Shown piece by piece: positions 1-12,644 of a DNA stretch of 64,000 nucleotides (positions within the stretch are counted from its first letter, which is position 1; every line of letters begins with the position of its first letter). The stretch covers positions 62,001 to 126,000 of the forward strand of contig SNVD02006968.1 of assembly GCA_013180625.2 (NCBI GenBank), read 5' to 3'. Origin of the DNA: Boswellia sacra. Its lineage: Eukaryota; Streptophyta; Magnoliopsida; Sapindales; Burseraceae. Below the pieces are notes generated by a model. It did no database searches. It was given only the letters and a program-made list of their open reading frames with translations, and was not told the origin of the DNA. The position numbers and the translations under genes were made by a program.

Positions 1-1611
1 CTTCATTTAGTTATTTTCAAATGGCTCAGAATAATAATATGTAGTTTCATACTTCTGCAATTCCCTGCTCGAAAGGAGAGACAAAGATTAGAGTCCTTTA
101 TTTGAAAATAAAGATTACGAGCTAAAGAAATTGCATTTATTTTTATAAAAATTCAATAAGAATATATGATTGATTATAAATTTTAAATATGATATATGAG
201 TCAAACTAATTTAAAATACTTGGTTATTGTGAAAAAAAAATGAATTTGAAAACAAACATATAAATATTCTAAAAAAGAGCGTTTGTTAAAATAAAATAAA
301 ATTAAGCAAACTTTTAAAGAGATTCAATCAAAACCAAGGAGAGTGGAAACAGAGCAGAAGTAGATTTTTAGATTCAAATTCAACTTTCAGGCTATCAACA
401 TAAGAAAATTTATCGAAGACCAAAAAAAAATGATGTTTGAAAACTATTTCCTAAAACATATAATTTTAATTCGAATTAAATAGATAAAAGTTTTCTCTTA
501 ATGTGTGCCACAAAATCACAGACGATAAAGAATAAGATTGATCTGATACATTCTACCCACAAAAAGGCAAGATGATTTACTGTTAAGTAATGAAGAAAAA
601 ATAAAATCCCTGTAGGGACTTAGCATTTTTGAAACGAAAATTAATATGAATTTAAGTAGAAGGGGTCCATACCTTCTTTTCTACCATGTTCAAATTCAAT
701 ATCTCCTAGCCTACAAAATATGGAGAACAACCCCTGATTTTAAATAGCAACTAAGAATCCAATAAGGATCTAAATTTGATAACTCAACTAATAGCATGAC
801 ATTACTTGTAGAATAAAGGAATGTAACACATAATTCCATTCACCAATAAAATAAACTTGTGGCTGCAACCATATGGACGAGAAGCGAATGGTGACTTGAG
901 TTTGCCAGAGTTATACTTCCTTTAGATAGGCCACAGTTGCAGATTCAAAAAAGTTATAGAACAATTCTTACATGAGGACTACTGTGTGGGCTCCGAAATG
1001 TGGATTCTAGCATGAGTTCTCAATGTCAGATGATCGATCGATCAACAACAGACAACCATATATAGTTACAGAATCACATACCGTGATGGGAGGGGAAATC
1101 TTGTATATAGATTTTTAGATCTATACAACTTCTTTAACAATAAGTTGGTCTTCTCACAGAGATTCGAAAGCTTTGTTCAACCATACTGAAATCTCACCAT
1201 CAAGGAAGCAGCACTTCACTGCCTTAACTAGCAAGATCATAACAATTGCATTACTATCTTATAGTTTAGGCTGCTGGCTTCATTTTACTTGCCAAGACAC
1301 CATCATTGATCCCTTCAAGATCAGAAGAAACAACTTTTCTAAAAAAAGATATTACAGTTCGTTTAACTCTTGCACTTACATTCAACAACATAAACTGTTT
1401 TTAGACTGAAGACTATGCCTACTACTGGCTCCCAGTAGAACAATAAGGTCAAAGACTTGGGTAACTTCTTGGACAAGTTTTTAAAAGTAAATCGATAGCG
1501 AGACCCTCAACATGGATTTTACCATGGCCTTTAATAATCCAAGTTTTAGTCATCTAGTGGGCGTTAGAAACTTTGGTGAGCAGTTGAATAGCAAAAATGG
1601 TGGACAGCTGG
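1..1611. repeat. Paralogous segment, unit A, first part (no coding capacity seen)
   Basis: This stretch is clearly similar, with scattered substitutions and indels, to unit B at about 13,600-16,290. Shared landmarks in the same order are 'aaaatccctgt' (605 and 13,970), 'ctacaaaatat' (711 and 14,072), 'catgaggact' (973 and 14,300), and 'caccatcaaggaagcagcacttcac' versus its B counterpart near 1,196 and 15,872. Short open frames (for example 1,173-1,409) are broken by stops in the other copy, so I do not call a gene. It looks like non-coding or decayed genic sequence duplicated in the region. The unit is interrupted at 1,611 by a solo LTR and resumes at 4,411. Its identity is unknown. Confidence 0.7.
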
Positions 1612-2529
1612 TGTAACACCCCGTACCCCAGAATAGATACAAAATGTTCCTTAAAGTCTATACACACTCAATAAATGAGAAAAATCATCGATTTCATTAA
1701 GATTGCATCCAAAGTACACAAAGTTCCCATTTACAACCATAGAACAGTCTATAATACATTTCAAAAGAATCAAAAGCAATATCACAAAAATTCCAATTTC
1801 TACAACAGTATGATGGTTGCCAAGGGAACTTAGCATCACTATGCCAAATGTTCTCCCAAAAAGCTGAAATCTAACGCTCACCTGAGGCACACAACAGAGC
1901 CAGTGAGTAATACACTCAGTAAGTAGCTAAATATGAAATTTAAGTTGAATTCATGTAGATAGGAATCTCATAAGCGCACTGCATAACACTTGCTTGACTG
2001 GCAAGCAACCCTTTTTTTTGTACTAGTTAAATGCACAGTAACAAAACACAAGGGTCGCACGCCGGCACGAATAACTTGGCACGGTTGCACCACGTTACTA
2101 TCCTACAAGCATTTTTTGAAGAGGGATGGTGCCCATGCGCCAATCATGCGATGCTACAGTGCCAACTCTCTGACTTGACTCATTGCAGAAGAACGGATTG
2201 CGCTCCTGCGCCAAAAATTTTAGCACTACCGCCCCACCCCCACCGCCCCCCTCCTCACAATCTGTAGCATAGAGCTTGCATTCCTACATAAGTATACTGA
2301 CGCTCCTACGCCGATTATGTTTAAAGGCTAACACTTAAGTCATTTCCTTTGTTTATATTTGATCAATTTTCACTATTCCTACGCTACACAGCACCAACAC
2401 ATATAATACCCACCTTTCATACATATCTACACATAAATCACATTTCTCTACACATTGTACACATGTCTATCTTACTCGTCATCAACTTTTACTTCAAGAG
2501 CTTTGGGGAGGATACTTCCACAAATCACA

Positions 2530-2775
2530 CATCACACACATATTCATAAATTGGGCGGATACTCATCACCAACTATATACACACATCACACACATATTCA
2601 TAAATTGGGTAGATACTTGCACAACCCAACCCGAAATGCATTCGTTAACTTCGAGCAGACACTTCCATAACCCAACCCAAAGCATTTACTAGCCTAGGGT
2701 AGACACTTCCACAACCTAACCCTATATGCATTTCATTAGCTTAGGGTGGACACTTCCACAACCCAACCCTATGTA
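2530..2775. repeat. Minisatellite of about 50-bp units inside the solo LTR
   Basis: About five degenerate units share the core 'agacacttccacaacccaaccc' pattern (split here as AGACACTTCC then ACAACCCAACCC) followed by ATGCATT. They become more alike towards 2,700-2,770. Tandem repeats of this kind are common within long plant LTRs. Confidence 0.7.
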
Positions 2776-4349
2776 TGAATTTCATCATAACTTTCAAGGC
2801 TTTTCCCAAAAGTCCAAACATAAATTTCACAATTTAAAGCACCCATCACACCCATGGCATACAATTTCAAGACATCACTCACACACCTATATGAGCGAGT
2901 GAAATCACTCATTGTAACTATTCCAAATAAATCATCCATCAAGTTCATAATCATAATAAACTCAACATAATTTAAGGTTCAACACAGAATCCATTGTGCC
3001 CTCAGAAGTGATCTGGCTACTTTCCTGATTCCTTTACTCCTTTAGCTCTGATTACCACCAAAAAATCATTACATGCCTTAAAGATTAGCAATACATTCTG
3101 CCAACCTACAATATCAATAACATCATTTACTAAGCAATATCACGCACACACATTGATTGGATGATTGAAATAAAAGGTCATTTATTCCCAATCCTCACCA
3201 AACTTCATGGGATTCAAGTAGGCATATGTATCATGTCCCATAAATTTTATTGAGTCAAAATAAGGCCATACACCACATAGAAACTCTAAATCTTGCTTAT
3301 TTAGAAAATCTGTCTACAGGCCTCTCAACTGAGCAGTATCACTTTAAAGAATTTTATAAAATTCATTGTTAATCGAATAATCACCAAACTTCGCAGTCTA
3401 AAACTAGACACATATAAGAGTCAATATAACAAAAATAACAATTTTCCAATGAGTCTAAGTTCTTCAAAACAATTTAGCTTATTTGCTCTATTCTAGAAGC
3501 CAAAATTTTCAGTTTTACAGCCACAAATCTGAAAAATCATATAAATTCATACAAAGCTCCAAAGGCCATAAAATTTTCCAGTTCAATAGGAAACATACCC
3601 AAGAAATTGTATATCAAAAACCAGAGTTTTATTTTTTCATGAAGGATTGACCCGTCAAATGAAAACCATTTCCCATACTCTGTTTCAAAACAGGGGATAT
3701 CCAAGTTCGGTTCAAAAATTTTGAAAAATCACCATAAATTATTTGCTTCGAATTTTTGAGTGATTCTAAATGCTATAAACTTCTTTGTGTGTCTAGTTTA
3801 ACATATAAAAATTTCAACGCCAAATTATATTCCTAGAATTTTAGAAAAAATTCGCACTCCCTACTGCTCAATTTGACTGTCCTGCAGAATTCTAAACAAA
3901 TCATCATCTATGGCCTTCCTATCTCATCCAACTTACTAGAATCATCTGTAGTCTTACCAAAATTTGTGATTCTATCATGTCACATGTTACACATAACATA
4001 AACACGTAATTAACTATAATTTATTCTAACATCTCCTCATAAATTCCATGACTAAGCAATGAGAAGAAGGAGAAGAACATGATTCTCACCTTGTATCACT
4101 TCAATTTCCTTGAATTCCCTTCAATTCTCTCAAGTTCGAAGAGAGCAAGAGAGAGGAAAAAAGAGAGGGCAGGGAGCCTTTTTTGGGGAGAGGAGGGGCA
4201 ATGAAATTTCTAGAGGCATTCCCCATATTTATAGATAAGGATTAAGCACAAATTCAACTTAGCCCTCCATTTTCCAGACCTAAAAAATTCACCCTATAAT
4301 AATTTGTAATTTACTTTATTACCCATACAACACATACAATTAATAATTT

Positions 4350-4371
4350 ACATATATATATATATATATAT
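4350..4371. repeat. (AT)n microsatellite
   Basis: An uninterrupted AT dinucleotide run lies in the U3-like end of the minus-oriented solo LTR. Confidence 0.9.
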
Positions 4372-4410
4372 TAAAGGCTCATTAAGGTTTTCCAAAATTG
4401 GGATGCTCCA

Positions 4411-4657
4411 ATTGGACTAAGTCAGCAAAAGTTTATTGCTACTGTTAGGTTTGGGGTGGGATAAAGAGAAGGAATGGGGTTTGGAGGAAATGGTATAAAG
4501 GAGAAAAATAATTTACGAACAAAGATCTTTCATTCCGCTTATCCAGGAGTTTAGTGATTGACAAGAGAATGAAGCCTGGCTTGGGAAATCAATCAAGTTG
4601 GGTATGGTGTTGTCTATTATTTGAGCATGGATATAATAGTAGTTAAAAAGGTAAAAC
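4411..4657. repeat. Unit A, second part
   Basis: This resumes the paralogous segment after the solo LTR. 'agtcagcaaaagtttattgc' (4,420) corresponds to 'agtaagcaaaggtttatggg' in unit B (16,291), and 'cattccgcttatccagg' (4,533) is identical to unit B (16,568) and nearly identical to unit D (62,076). No coding function was recognised. It ends at the AAAAC target duplication of the foldback element. Confidence 0.7.
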
Positions 4658-5650
4658 TGTAATATCCAAACTTTCCTTATATGACAGTGCTATATTAGTT
4701 GGCAATTTTATCACACAAAAAGAAAGTTTTAATCAATAACCATTGGATTGCTAAGAGGCATTTAAGTCATAAAGAAAGGAAAAGGAAAATAATTGTCTCC
4801 ATCAATTCATTTGTTTCCTACCTAGATAATGGTTTATAAGTTTATTTCAAATCAAACTCTCTTATAGGTAAAACATAACTTACGGTTACAACTTTAGGGT
4901 TTTGAGTGTGGACAATTGTTAAGGTACATTTTGGTAAGGGTAGATTTGTGTTTATTCACATTAGAAATATATAAATGTAAATCAATGGTTTTGTTGTCTG
5001 ATTGAAGGTTGATTGGTTAGGGAAGATACTAAATTCCCTAGCAGCCAAGAGAAGCCTTTGGAAAAGACTTACCTACCTAGAAGAAAGATTTAAGCAGTGA
5101 GAGATTTCCCTTCATTATGTGGACCTAATAGGTCTATTCCTAACATAGATGAGTCCATTATAATCTAGGGAAATCTCTCATCGCTAAAATCTCTCTTAAG
5201 TGGATAAGTCTTTTCCAAAAGCTTTTCTCGGCCACTAGGGAACTTAATATCTTCGCTAGCCAATGAACATTCAATTAGACAACAAACCATCGTATTACAT
5301 TTGTCTATTTCTAACATGAATAAACACATATCTACACTTATCGCAATCGATCTTCATAGCCACTCAAACTCAAAATCCTAAAGTTGTCGTCCAGGCTATG
5401 TTTTACATAAAACAGAATTTGATTCAAAATCGGCTTATAAACCCTTGTCTAGGTAGGAAACACAAACCCTTGTCTAGGTAGGAAACAAATAAATTGATTG
5501 GTGATAATTATTATCCTTTTCCTTGCTTTATGAGTTAGTTAATGCATCTTAAGAACTTAATCAACGCTTATTGATTAAAACTTTCTTTTTGTGCAATAAA
5601 ATTTGCCACCTAATGTAGCACTCTCATATAAGGAAAGTTTGAATATTACA
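4658..5650. mobile_element. Foldback element, 993 bp, with two arms of nearly 480 bp
   Basis: The left arm starts TGTAATATCCAAACTTTCC and the right end is the reverse complement of TGTAATATTCAAACTTTCC. The inverted match continues inward for almost the whole length, to a centre near 5,154 with a loop of a few tens of bases. Matching pairs include 'tgtttcctacctaga' (4,811) against its complement at 5,446-5,484, and 'ggaaaagactta' (5,059) against 5,208. The right arm carries an extra tandem copy of a 27-bp block (5,437-5,490). Perfect flanks AAAAC at 4,653-4,657 and 5,651-5,655 look like a 5-bp target duplication. There is no ORF. The superfamily is not assigned; TG...CA ends with 5-bp duplication would also fit two LTR-like sequences in inverted orientation. 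Confidence 0.85.
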
Positions 5651-6831
5651 AAAACTATTATGAAATTCTTCAAATTTACGCTTGTTTTCAGCTCACCAAC
5701 GCAATTTGCAGCTAACCACACCCTTCATTTTCTCTACAAACCTTGTTAGAACTTCATTTTGACTTTACCTCAAGGCTCTGCATAGAGTATTGCTGAATCG
5801 GAAGGAAGTTATGATCATTTAAAAGATAGACAAGAATGAGAATATGAGATTCTAGTAAACATAACTTAGCAAAATATGCAAAATTTTAGAAATCAGACAA
5901 CTTGAGCACAAACGTCATAAAGTGAATTTGCAGTATACTTAGAACTTCTCACTTCAAAGCAAGAGAAAATTATTTTTTCCACCCACATCTATCCATAATT
6001 TCAGCTCTGTAAAAGCATATTTATAGATTAAAGTCCTTAATTTAAAAACAAAAGATTTTTAAAGGAAGTGAATATAAAAACTTCAAAATAAGAAGTTTGC
6101 TCACTGCATTAAATAAATTTGCCTCCTAATGTGTTTTGTAAGGGCATGCCATAAAATCACCAATAAAAAGGTTAAAATTGTTTCAATAATTTTTGTTGAC
6201 GAAAAGACAAGATAATTTTCATGCTCCAATGTCTAAATCTCAAACAGCAGGAAAAAAAGGGTTCATTATGAGCACTATAACAGCAAATGAAAAAAATTAA
6301 AATAAAATATTAGAGCAAATTCAATCATACTAACGACAATCAAGCCTTAAAAGAAAATAAAATCCTTATGGTCACTAACCACTATCGAAAAGAAAAATTA
6401 AGTATGAATTCGATGAGCCCGTACATTGGTTTCTACCCAATTTAAGAAAAAAAAATGTTGGCTACCCAAAGCATAGTCAAGAAATATTTGAGAGAATCTT
6501 TCGACAAATATTGCGAGTAATAACAATAACAACTTTTTTATTCTTAATTAAATATTTCTGATTCAAAAGCTCTTATCTCTTTTGAAAGAGATTAATGAAA
6601 AAGTAAGGTATTAAAAAAACTTAATAAATCGGATAACTAAACTAATAAAGCACACAAACTTTTCAACTTAGAGAATACATGAGGCACAACAAGAGAATGT
6701 ATGCAAATTTAATTAGAATAAAACAACTAAATAAATTGAAAGTGGATAATCAAGGAAGAAATGAGTTTCTACTCGAAAGGAAAACAGTGGGTGAAGAGAT
6801 TCTAAAAAGCATTAACAAAGTAGACTGAGAT
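5651..6831. repeat. Unit A, third part
   Basis: This stretch is similar to unit B around 17,240-17,790. Examples are 'aagtccttaattta' (6,031) with 'aagccttaattta' (17,252), 'tttgtctcctaatg'-like text (6,119 and 17,516), and 'gagcattatgaa'-like text (6,265 and 17,648). No credible ORF is present. It ends at GAGAT (6,827-6,831), the left target duplication of the next solo LTR. Confidence 0.65.
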
Positions 6832-7809
6832 TGTAATGCACATTGGGCTTTAATATATATAAGCCCAGCCCAGCCCAAAATTTTTTACAAAAACAACAGA
6901 GAGGTAGAGAAGGTAGAAATGGGAAAGGAGAGGGGCTTCTCCAGCCATCCCCTGTTCATTTGACCGTCGATCTCCGCCTTTGACCAATGATTTCGGTCGA
7001 TTGCTGATGAATCTCCAGTCCTACGATATGAGTTTTGCAGCTTGTCTCACCCTTTTTCCGTCCATATGCGTCTTGTCAATGGAATCTCTACGGATTTTGC
7101 AGATCGAAGTTTGGAAGCCGACGGACTCCTATGCATTTTTCAAGCAAAATCCGATGAGATATCGATAAATCTATACATTAAATTAAATCTTGTTCCATGT
7201 TTTTTCTAACCATACCTCTTTTGTTGCATGTTGATATACAAATTTTTCAAATGGGAGAGAAATGAATTTTGAACATCTCTTCGGTGACGATTTTCGGTGA
7301 CATTTTCGATGATTTTTTTGGTCATCGAACAATTCCTAGAACGTTTCCAATAAAAAAAGAAGCTTAAGTTCAATGAGTGGATTATATTTCGATATTTTTT
7401 TATATTTTAGTAAATTGAAATATTTAGTTTTCCATGTGTTTTAAATTATTAGTTAAATTTATTAGTTGACTTATTAATAGTTTTATTGATATATTAATGA
7501 TTGATAAGAATAATGAATGATTGATTATGATATTTTGCAAAGTAAGTGTATGTAAAGTATTAAATTTTAGATAAAAGAGATGTTTATGAGTGGTGCTAGA
7601 AAATTAGTTTTTGAGTATATAAGAAGTGTTGTTTTGATAAATTTGAGTACGAAAGAAAAATAAATTTAAAGCAAAAGTTGTAGAATGAATGTATGTTATA
7701 TATGAAGGGAATTATTTAGAAAGTTTGTTGATGGTTAAGAAATAGATATTTACAATTGTATGAACTTATATATTAAAATTGAAGAATTTAGTCATTTCCC
7801 TTTTAGAGA

Positions 7810-7810
<1 letters not shown>

Positions 7811-7842
<32 letters not shown>
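7811..7842. repeat. (TA)n(CA)n microsatellite
   Basis: A compound dinucleotide run: five TA units followed by eleven CA units, inside the solo LTR. Confidence 0.9.
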
Positions 7843-9085
7843 TCATATATGGAAAATGTGTTTTTCCTTTTAAGAAGTGTGAGAATGATGGCTGGTTATA
7901 TAATTGAAATAATGGCAAATTGTTGAAGAAAAGCTTTGGAAATTAGAATTATTTTTTTGTAGGGGTGACATTGCAAAATTTTGAAACTGTCCAGAAGCAG
8001 GGGGTCAACTGTAAGTTCTGAAAACTGTTCCAATATTTGCTAGGGTCTGAATGCGAAATTCTGGAATTTTAGGATATTTAAGTGATTTTCTTTTAAATCA
8101 TGATTTTTAAGATTTTGGAAATCTTTGAAATTTTGAATTGGAAATTTTGGAAATTGGTTAAGCATTAAAGTATAAATATGTGAAAGGATGTTATAAAAGA
8201 ATGTTATATGAAAAGTATGAGATTTTGGGATAAAAATAAAAGCCATGATTATAGTAAGTCAAAAAAGTATTTTATTTACTGGTTATAATGATTTACAAAT
8301 GCAATTTTTACGAAAAGTTGAAAAAATCCTAAAGAAATTTAGAAGATTTATGTTCTAGATTAACAAAGAAGAATATTTAGTGATGTTATTCAGTATTTTA
8401 TAAATATGTTTACAAGAATATTTGAGCAAAGTTAGAGGTATTCAAGTTAGTTCCTATAAATTCTTGAACGCAAATTTAGCATTATTTATTATGTTGCTTT
8501 CAGTAAATCGAATATTTCAGAGTTAGTTTTTAAAATAGTTCTAGACATTACTTTTAGTTTCAACATTTATTCTAAACAAAGATATAGCACTTTAAAAGAA
8601 AAATTCATATTTTGTATATGACTTGTTTTCTACATTATTATAGATGCGTATTTTACCATTTTATAGAAAGTGCAAAAGCACAGTATTTACGATCATTTTT
8701 TTACAGCAATTTAATTCAAGGATTTCTTAAAATATTTGGAAACGCTCTTTTAGATATGTATCATGGATTTCAAGGAACTCAACAATTTTAGTTTCAATTT
8801 GCATAAATTCTTGAGAGTTTGATAAAGTTACATAAAAAGCAAAAGTTTAGCATATGAAGCAGTTTTTAAAAGAAATCAGTTTTGGCAAAGATAAAGAAGT
8901 TTAGTCATATTATACTAAGCTAGTACGCAACTCGCTTAGACAGTGAAACGGTAGATTCAGATGAATTGCTGTACAAATAGAGGCCTTGAGGCCCGTTCAA
9001 ACACACATAGAGGCTTTGGGCCGTGTGATCTGGGCGTTTTAGCCCTTTGGGGGCGACTCTATGCATGCATATGACTAGATAGCAA

Positions 9086-9293
9086 GCCTGTACGATGTTA
9101 GATCTCCCCAAGTATAGATAGCTCTACCTGCGTGATTTAGATCTCACCAGGTATGAGGAGATTCAGTAGAGTAGGTCTGTGCGATGTTAGATCTCGTCAG
9201 ATACAGATAGTTCTGCCTGCATGGTGTAGATCTTACTAGGTATGGGGAGATTCATATAGCTTTGCCTGTGCGATGTTAGATCTAGTCAGGTAG
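9086..9293. repeat. Short tandem array with TGCGATGTTAGATCT core
   Basis: Four to five diverged units of about 45 bp carry 'cctgtgcgatgttagatct' and the partner 'aggtatggggagattca'. They alternate between two unit types. They lie in the middle of the 3.9-kb solo LTR. Confidence 0.7.
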
Positions 9294-10774
9294 GATCAGA
9301 CAGGTTAAGGGTTACTTTTTTAATATAATCAAAAGTATTTTAAATATGTTTATATGAGTTAGTTTGAGAAAGAAGCATCATTAATAAAAGTTACTTCAAA
9401 AAAGATTTTCAAGGAAATTATGTTTTGAATACTGTGTGAGCAATGATTTTAGTAATCACATCATGAGCTTTATTTTATGATATTGAGAAAGATGAATTCT
9501 TTTCATTTTTTTTCTTTGAAAAGTAGAGAAACAAGCTACCATATTTGAGAATTTTAATCAAAAGTTTATTGGTTTTAATATTCTATGAGAAAATTGATGA
9601 TGCTTTCTACTATCATGATATATTTTCTTAAGTACAATTAAGAGATAGGATTTTCTAGTCAATAACATAGTATATGATTTCACTATGAAGAAATTGTATA
9701 ATTTATGACTGTTTTAAGAAATAGAGTCAATAAGTGTTAATTAAAAGTATATGAATTTTAGATGTTTAGTAAACATTCTTTTTGATACTCTAGGAAAGAA
9801 GATGTATTCAGAGTGAGTAGAATGTGTTATGTAATGTTTTATTTTGTTTAATGTTTTGTGTATATTTACATGCTTGTTTTATAGGAAAGATTGATATGCA
9901 AGGATATGTATTCAGTTAAGATATGGGACTAGGTAAGTGTATGTACTGCTTATATAATTTGAGAATATTATGTTATTTATGGAGAAGAAGTTAAGAAATT
10001 TTTAATAAAATATTTTCTCTATTATGAGCTAAGGAATTATTTAGTTATTTTACAAGAATGAAGTTTGCAAATAGCGTAAGAAAAGAAAGAGTCATTTATA
10101 CATTTGTTTTAGAAAGAAAAGTATACTAATATGTTTTGAAAGGGATTAAATGTTATATTGTTGATTTGAGAAAACGAGGTTTTAAAAAGAAAAGTTTTAT
10201 TCAATAAATGAGTTTTATAAAAGAAAGAAATAAGAAATTTTATGGTAATAAATTTTGTCCACTCATTAAGCCTCAAGCCCACTTTTTTCTTGTTCTTTTC
10301 CCACCAAGTACTATAGATTTGGTGCTAAGCTGTCTCGTACGCTAAGGAGGCCACACGATGTATACTAGTTTTCATTTCTTAAAAGCAATTCATTTTGATA
10401 TATCTTTGTATAAATTTCTAAATTTCTAAACATGTTAAGCATGGGTTGTATTTATATTGTAGCATGTTGTGGTTGATGAGGACAAAAGTCCTTAAAGAAG
10501 TTGAGATGAGAAATATTCTTAGAAGTATTAAAAATGTGTGTTTTGGTAGAGGGTTTAGGCCAAAATATAGGGGGAACTCTATTGATTTTTCATTAAAAAT
10601 TTTTTAGAGTATTTTTAGGTATCTTACATAAAAGAACTAAACTAGAAATAATTTTTTTATGAATGTTTTTACCAATGCAGCGGAAGCATAGTGAGATAGT
10701 TAATTGAAAGATTGTTCTCTTAGTAAACAGTTTTAGGCACGATTTGCCTGTGTAGCTAGGAACGTGTCATGTCA

Positions 10775-11100
10775 GAGATAATGGAGATCTACCTTGATAG
10801 TAGCAACGTGGGAAGCCTCGTTTGTAAGGTATAGGTCTTGATGTCAAAACTTCTTGCAAAACCCCAATCAAAACGACGCTGGAGAAGCATTTCACGACAT
10901 TAGCGAGAAGTTGTTCAGGAAGACTGCAACAATCTGACATACCCAGGTCCATGTCTGGAATAGGCAAGGAAGCCTAACCCTAGCAGTAACTGAAGGCCAA
11001 GAGGGAAAAGGGAAAGGTTTCATCATAACGTAGTTGTGATTCGGCAGTGAAATTGACGATCCCTTGGTTTTGTAGAAAAGCAATAACCTGAAAATATGGT
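10775..11100 (-). pseudogene. Unit A, last part; possible decayed exon (very weak F-box resemblance)
   Basis: This is similar to unit B across 17,784-17,958 plus 23,338-23,420 (the copia element removed). On the minus strand a frame near 10,960-10,890 reads MSDCCSLPEQLLANVVKC, which faintly recalls the start of an F-box domain (acidic/W, LP, LL, V). It loses any resemblance within about 20 residues, and unit B does not keep the frame. An alternative minus frame (11,083-10,892) is open for 63 codons but resembles nothing I know. I treat this as a decayed exon or chance; the F-box suggestion is a guess. Confidence 0.25.
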
Positions 11101-12644
11101 AAAAGGGTAACTTTTGGAACCCTCAAATTTTGGTTGAGTTACCTTAGCAACCGTAGGTTTTCTTGAAAAATCACACAGATGCAATGTTTCTCAATTTTAT
11201 CATTCCTACCCATTCTTTTTTTAAAATTCATCACATACTAATAACTAATAGTTCTCATTAGCTTAAGCTATCCGATAAGGGTTATAAATGAAAAAAGACG
11301 AAATACTTCCCCTTCAAGTCCTATCTATCTCGCCATTGCCACTGCCACCACAGCCCTACAATCCAATGATTTCATTCACCATTAACATGAACTCATCACA
11401 CAACCGATAAATAAAAATTTGAAAAAAAAAATTCCAATCCATCACCCCCTAACTGAGGAACTTCATCCCTTACTGCTCAGAAACTTTATCTACCACCATC
11501 ATAGCCCATCTACCACAACCATCAAAAGGAAAAAAAAAAAAAAACCTCAATCGACCCTGGCTCATTTTTTTTTCCCTTGAATATATCCTTAGTTAATACA
11601 TGACAAGGCCTTCCGATGGAGGCTACTGGTGGCTGCTGGCCATGTGGTAGAGATAGATGTGATGGAAGGAAGGAGAGGAAGAGGGATAAAGGAAGAGATA
11701 AAACGATTTTTTTTCCTAATGAATAATCTATACCTACAAAACATTTATAATCAACTGTTTTTACAGTAAAAATAAGTTAAGAAAATTAAATGTAATAATT
11801 ATCCATCTAATATTTTACAAAATATTAGATGGATAATTATTACATTTAATTTTCTTAACTTATTTTTACTTTTTACTCAAAAGCTATTTTTGATAACTCA
11901 TATAAAAAGATGATTATGGGTGAATTATACGTATAACATTAATTTAAATAATTTTTTTATATTCAACAGGAGTGAAAATGTAAATTTGCCTTTTCAAAGG
12001 ATAGTCAAAGTTATTTTGACTCATGTAATCTGTTAGTCAAGGGGTTTGTTTATTGATTTCATAAAAGGCATGGTTAATTATCAATGGAAAAATCTTGAAA
12101 AGTTGCATCCAAATCGCATTTCATCAAACTCTAGGTGTAATAAGAGATAGTAGCTCATTTCATAAATAATTAGTTTCCCGTAAGTTTTACCAGACTGTCA
12201 CTGATCTCCAATCTCCATTTTTTCATTGAAATTTTAATATATTCACATTCTTCATCTTTGTTTTTTCTTTTTTCTTTCCATTTTTTTCTAAATATTTTTT
12301 TAATAGTTCATCATTTCTTCTTCTGTTTCTCATTTATTGTAAGAGTAGTGTTTTCATTGGTTAACGACATACTTATATCTGGTTCTTAAAAATTCATTTT
12401 TTAATGAAAATTTAAAGTTGTTTAATCTTTTGCTAAGAACAAAGAAAAGTCGTTTAGAACTACTTGGAACTACTTGTGTTGCTGGGAATTAATGAAAAAG
12501 CTAACCCTTCTTCATTCTAATTATATTCAATTTCTCCATCTTCGTTCCCTCTTCATCTTCTATTGATTATTGTTTGCTGAATATTTGTTAATAGAATTTA
12601 TAAAAGGTTTTCGTCTGCTTTTTTATATTATGCTTTACTTTTCT
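11101..12644. other. AT-rich non-coding DNA between units A and B
   Basis: No convincing ORF or RNA gene is seen. It contains A- and T-tracts (for example 11,531-11,544), a purine-rich GGAAGG/GAGGAAG stretch at 11,650-11,700, and the perfect palindrome listed separately. Confidence 0.6.
11765..11870. repeat. Perfect 106-bp palindrome (52-bp arms, 2-nt loop)
   Basis: Bases 11,765-11,816 are the exact reverse complement of 11,819-11,870, with only CA-type centre bases 11,817-11,818 unpaired. The arms begin AGTAAAAATAAGTTAAG. There is no divergence between the arms. It could be a small MITE, a very recent inverted duplication, or a sequencing/assembly fold-back artefact. Confidence 0.95.

Larger units (their letters stand above)
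1612..4410 (-). mobile_element. Solo LTR, probable Ty3/gypsy (Tekay/Retand-like), about 2.8 kb
   Basis: On the plus strand the block begins TGTAACACCCCGTACC and ends GGATGCTCCA, so read on the minus strand it runs TGGAGCATCCC...GGGTGTTACA, a terminus style typical of long gypsy LTRs. A minus-strand TATA-like CTATAAATA lies near 4,231-4,239, giving the orientation. Imperfect 5-bp flanks GCTGG (1,607-1,611) and ATTGG (4,411-4,415) may be the target duplication. Removing the block joins GCTGG to ACTAAGTCAGC, which matches unit B 'ggtggactgagtaagc' at 16,282-16,297. No PBS, PPT or coding domain is present, so it is a solo LTR. The lineage assignment is inference. Confidence 0.72.
6832..10774 (+). 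mobile_element. Solo LTR, probable Ty3/gypsy, about 3.9 kb
   Basis: The block starts TGTAATGCACATTGGG and ends GTGTCATGTCA. Perfect 5-bp flanks GAGAT lie at 6,827-6,831 and 10,775-10,779. Removing it joins 'actgagat' to 'aatggagatct', which aligns with unit B 'actggaattatggcaatcc' near 17,788, so unit B is the empty site. A TATA-like stretch (TTTAATATATATAAG, about 6,850) near the start gives plus orientation. Internal features include a TA/CA microsatellite and a short tandem array of 'gcgatgttagatct' units, the latter often seen in long plant gypsy LTRs. No gag-pol, PBS or PPT is present. The lineage is inferred from text style only. Confidence 0.75.
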
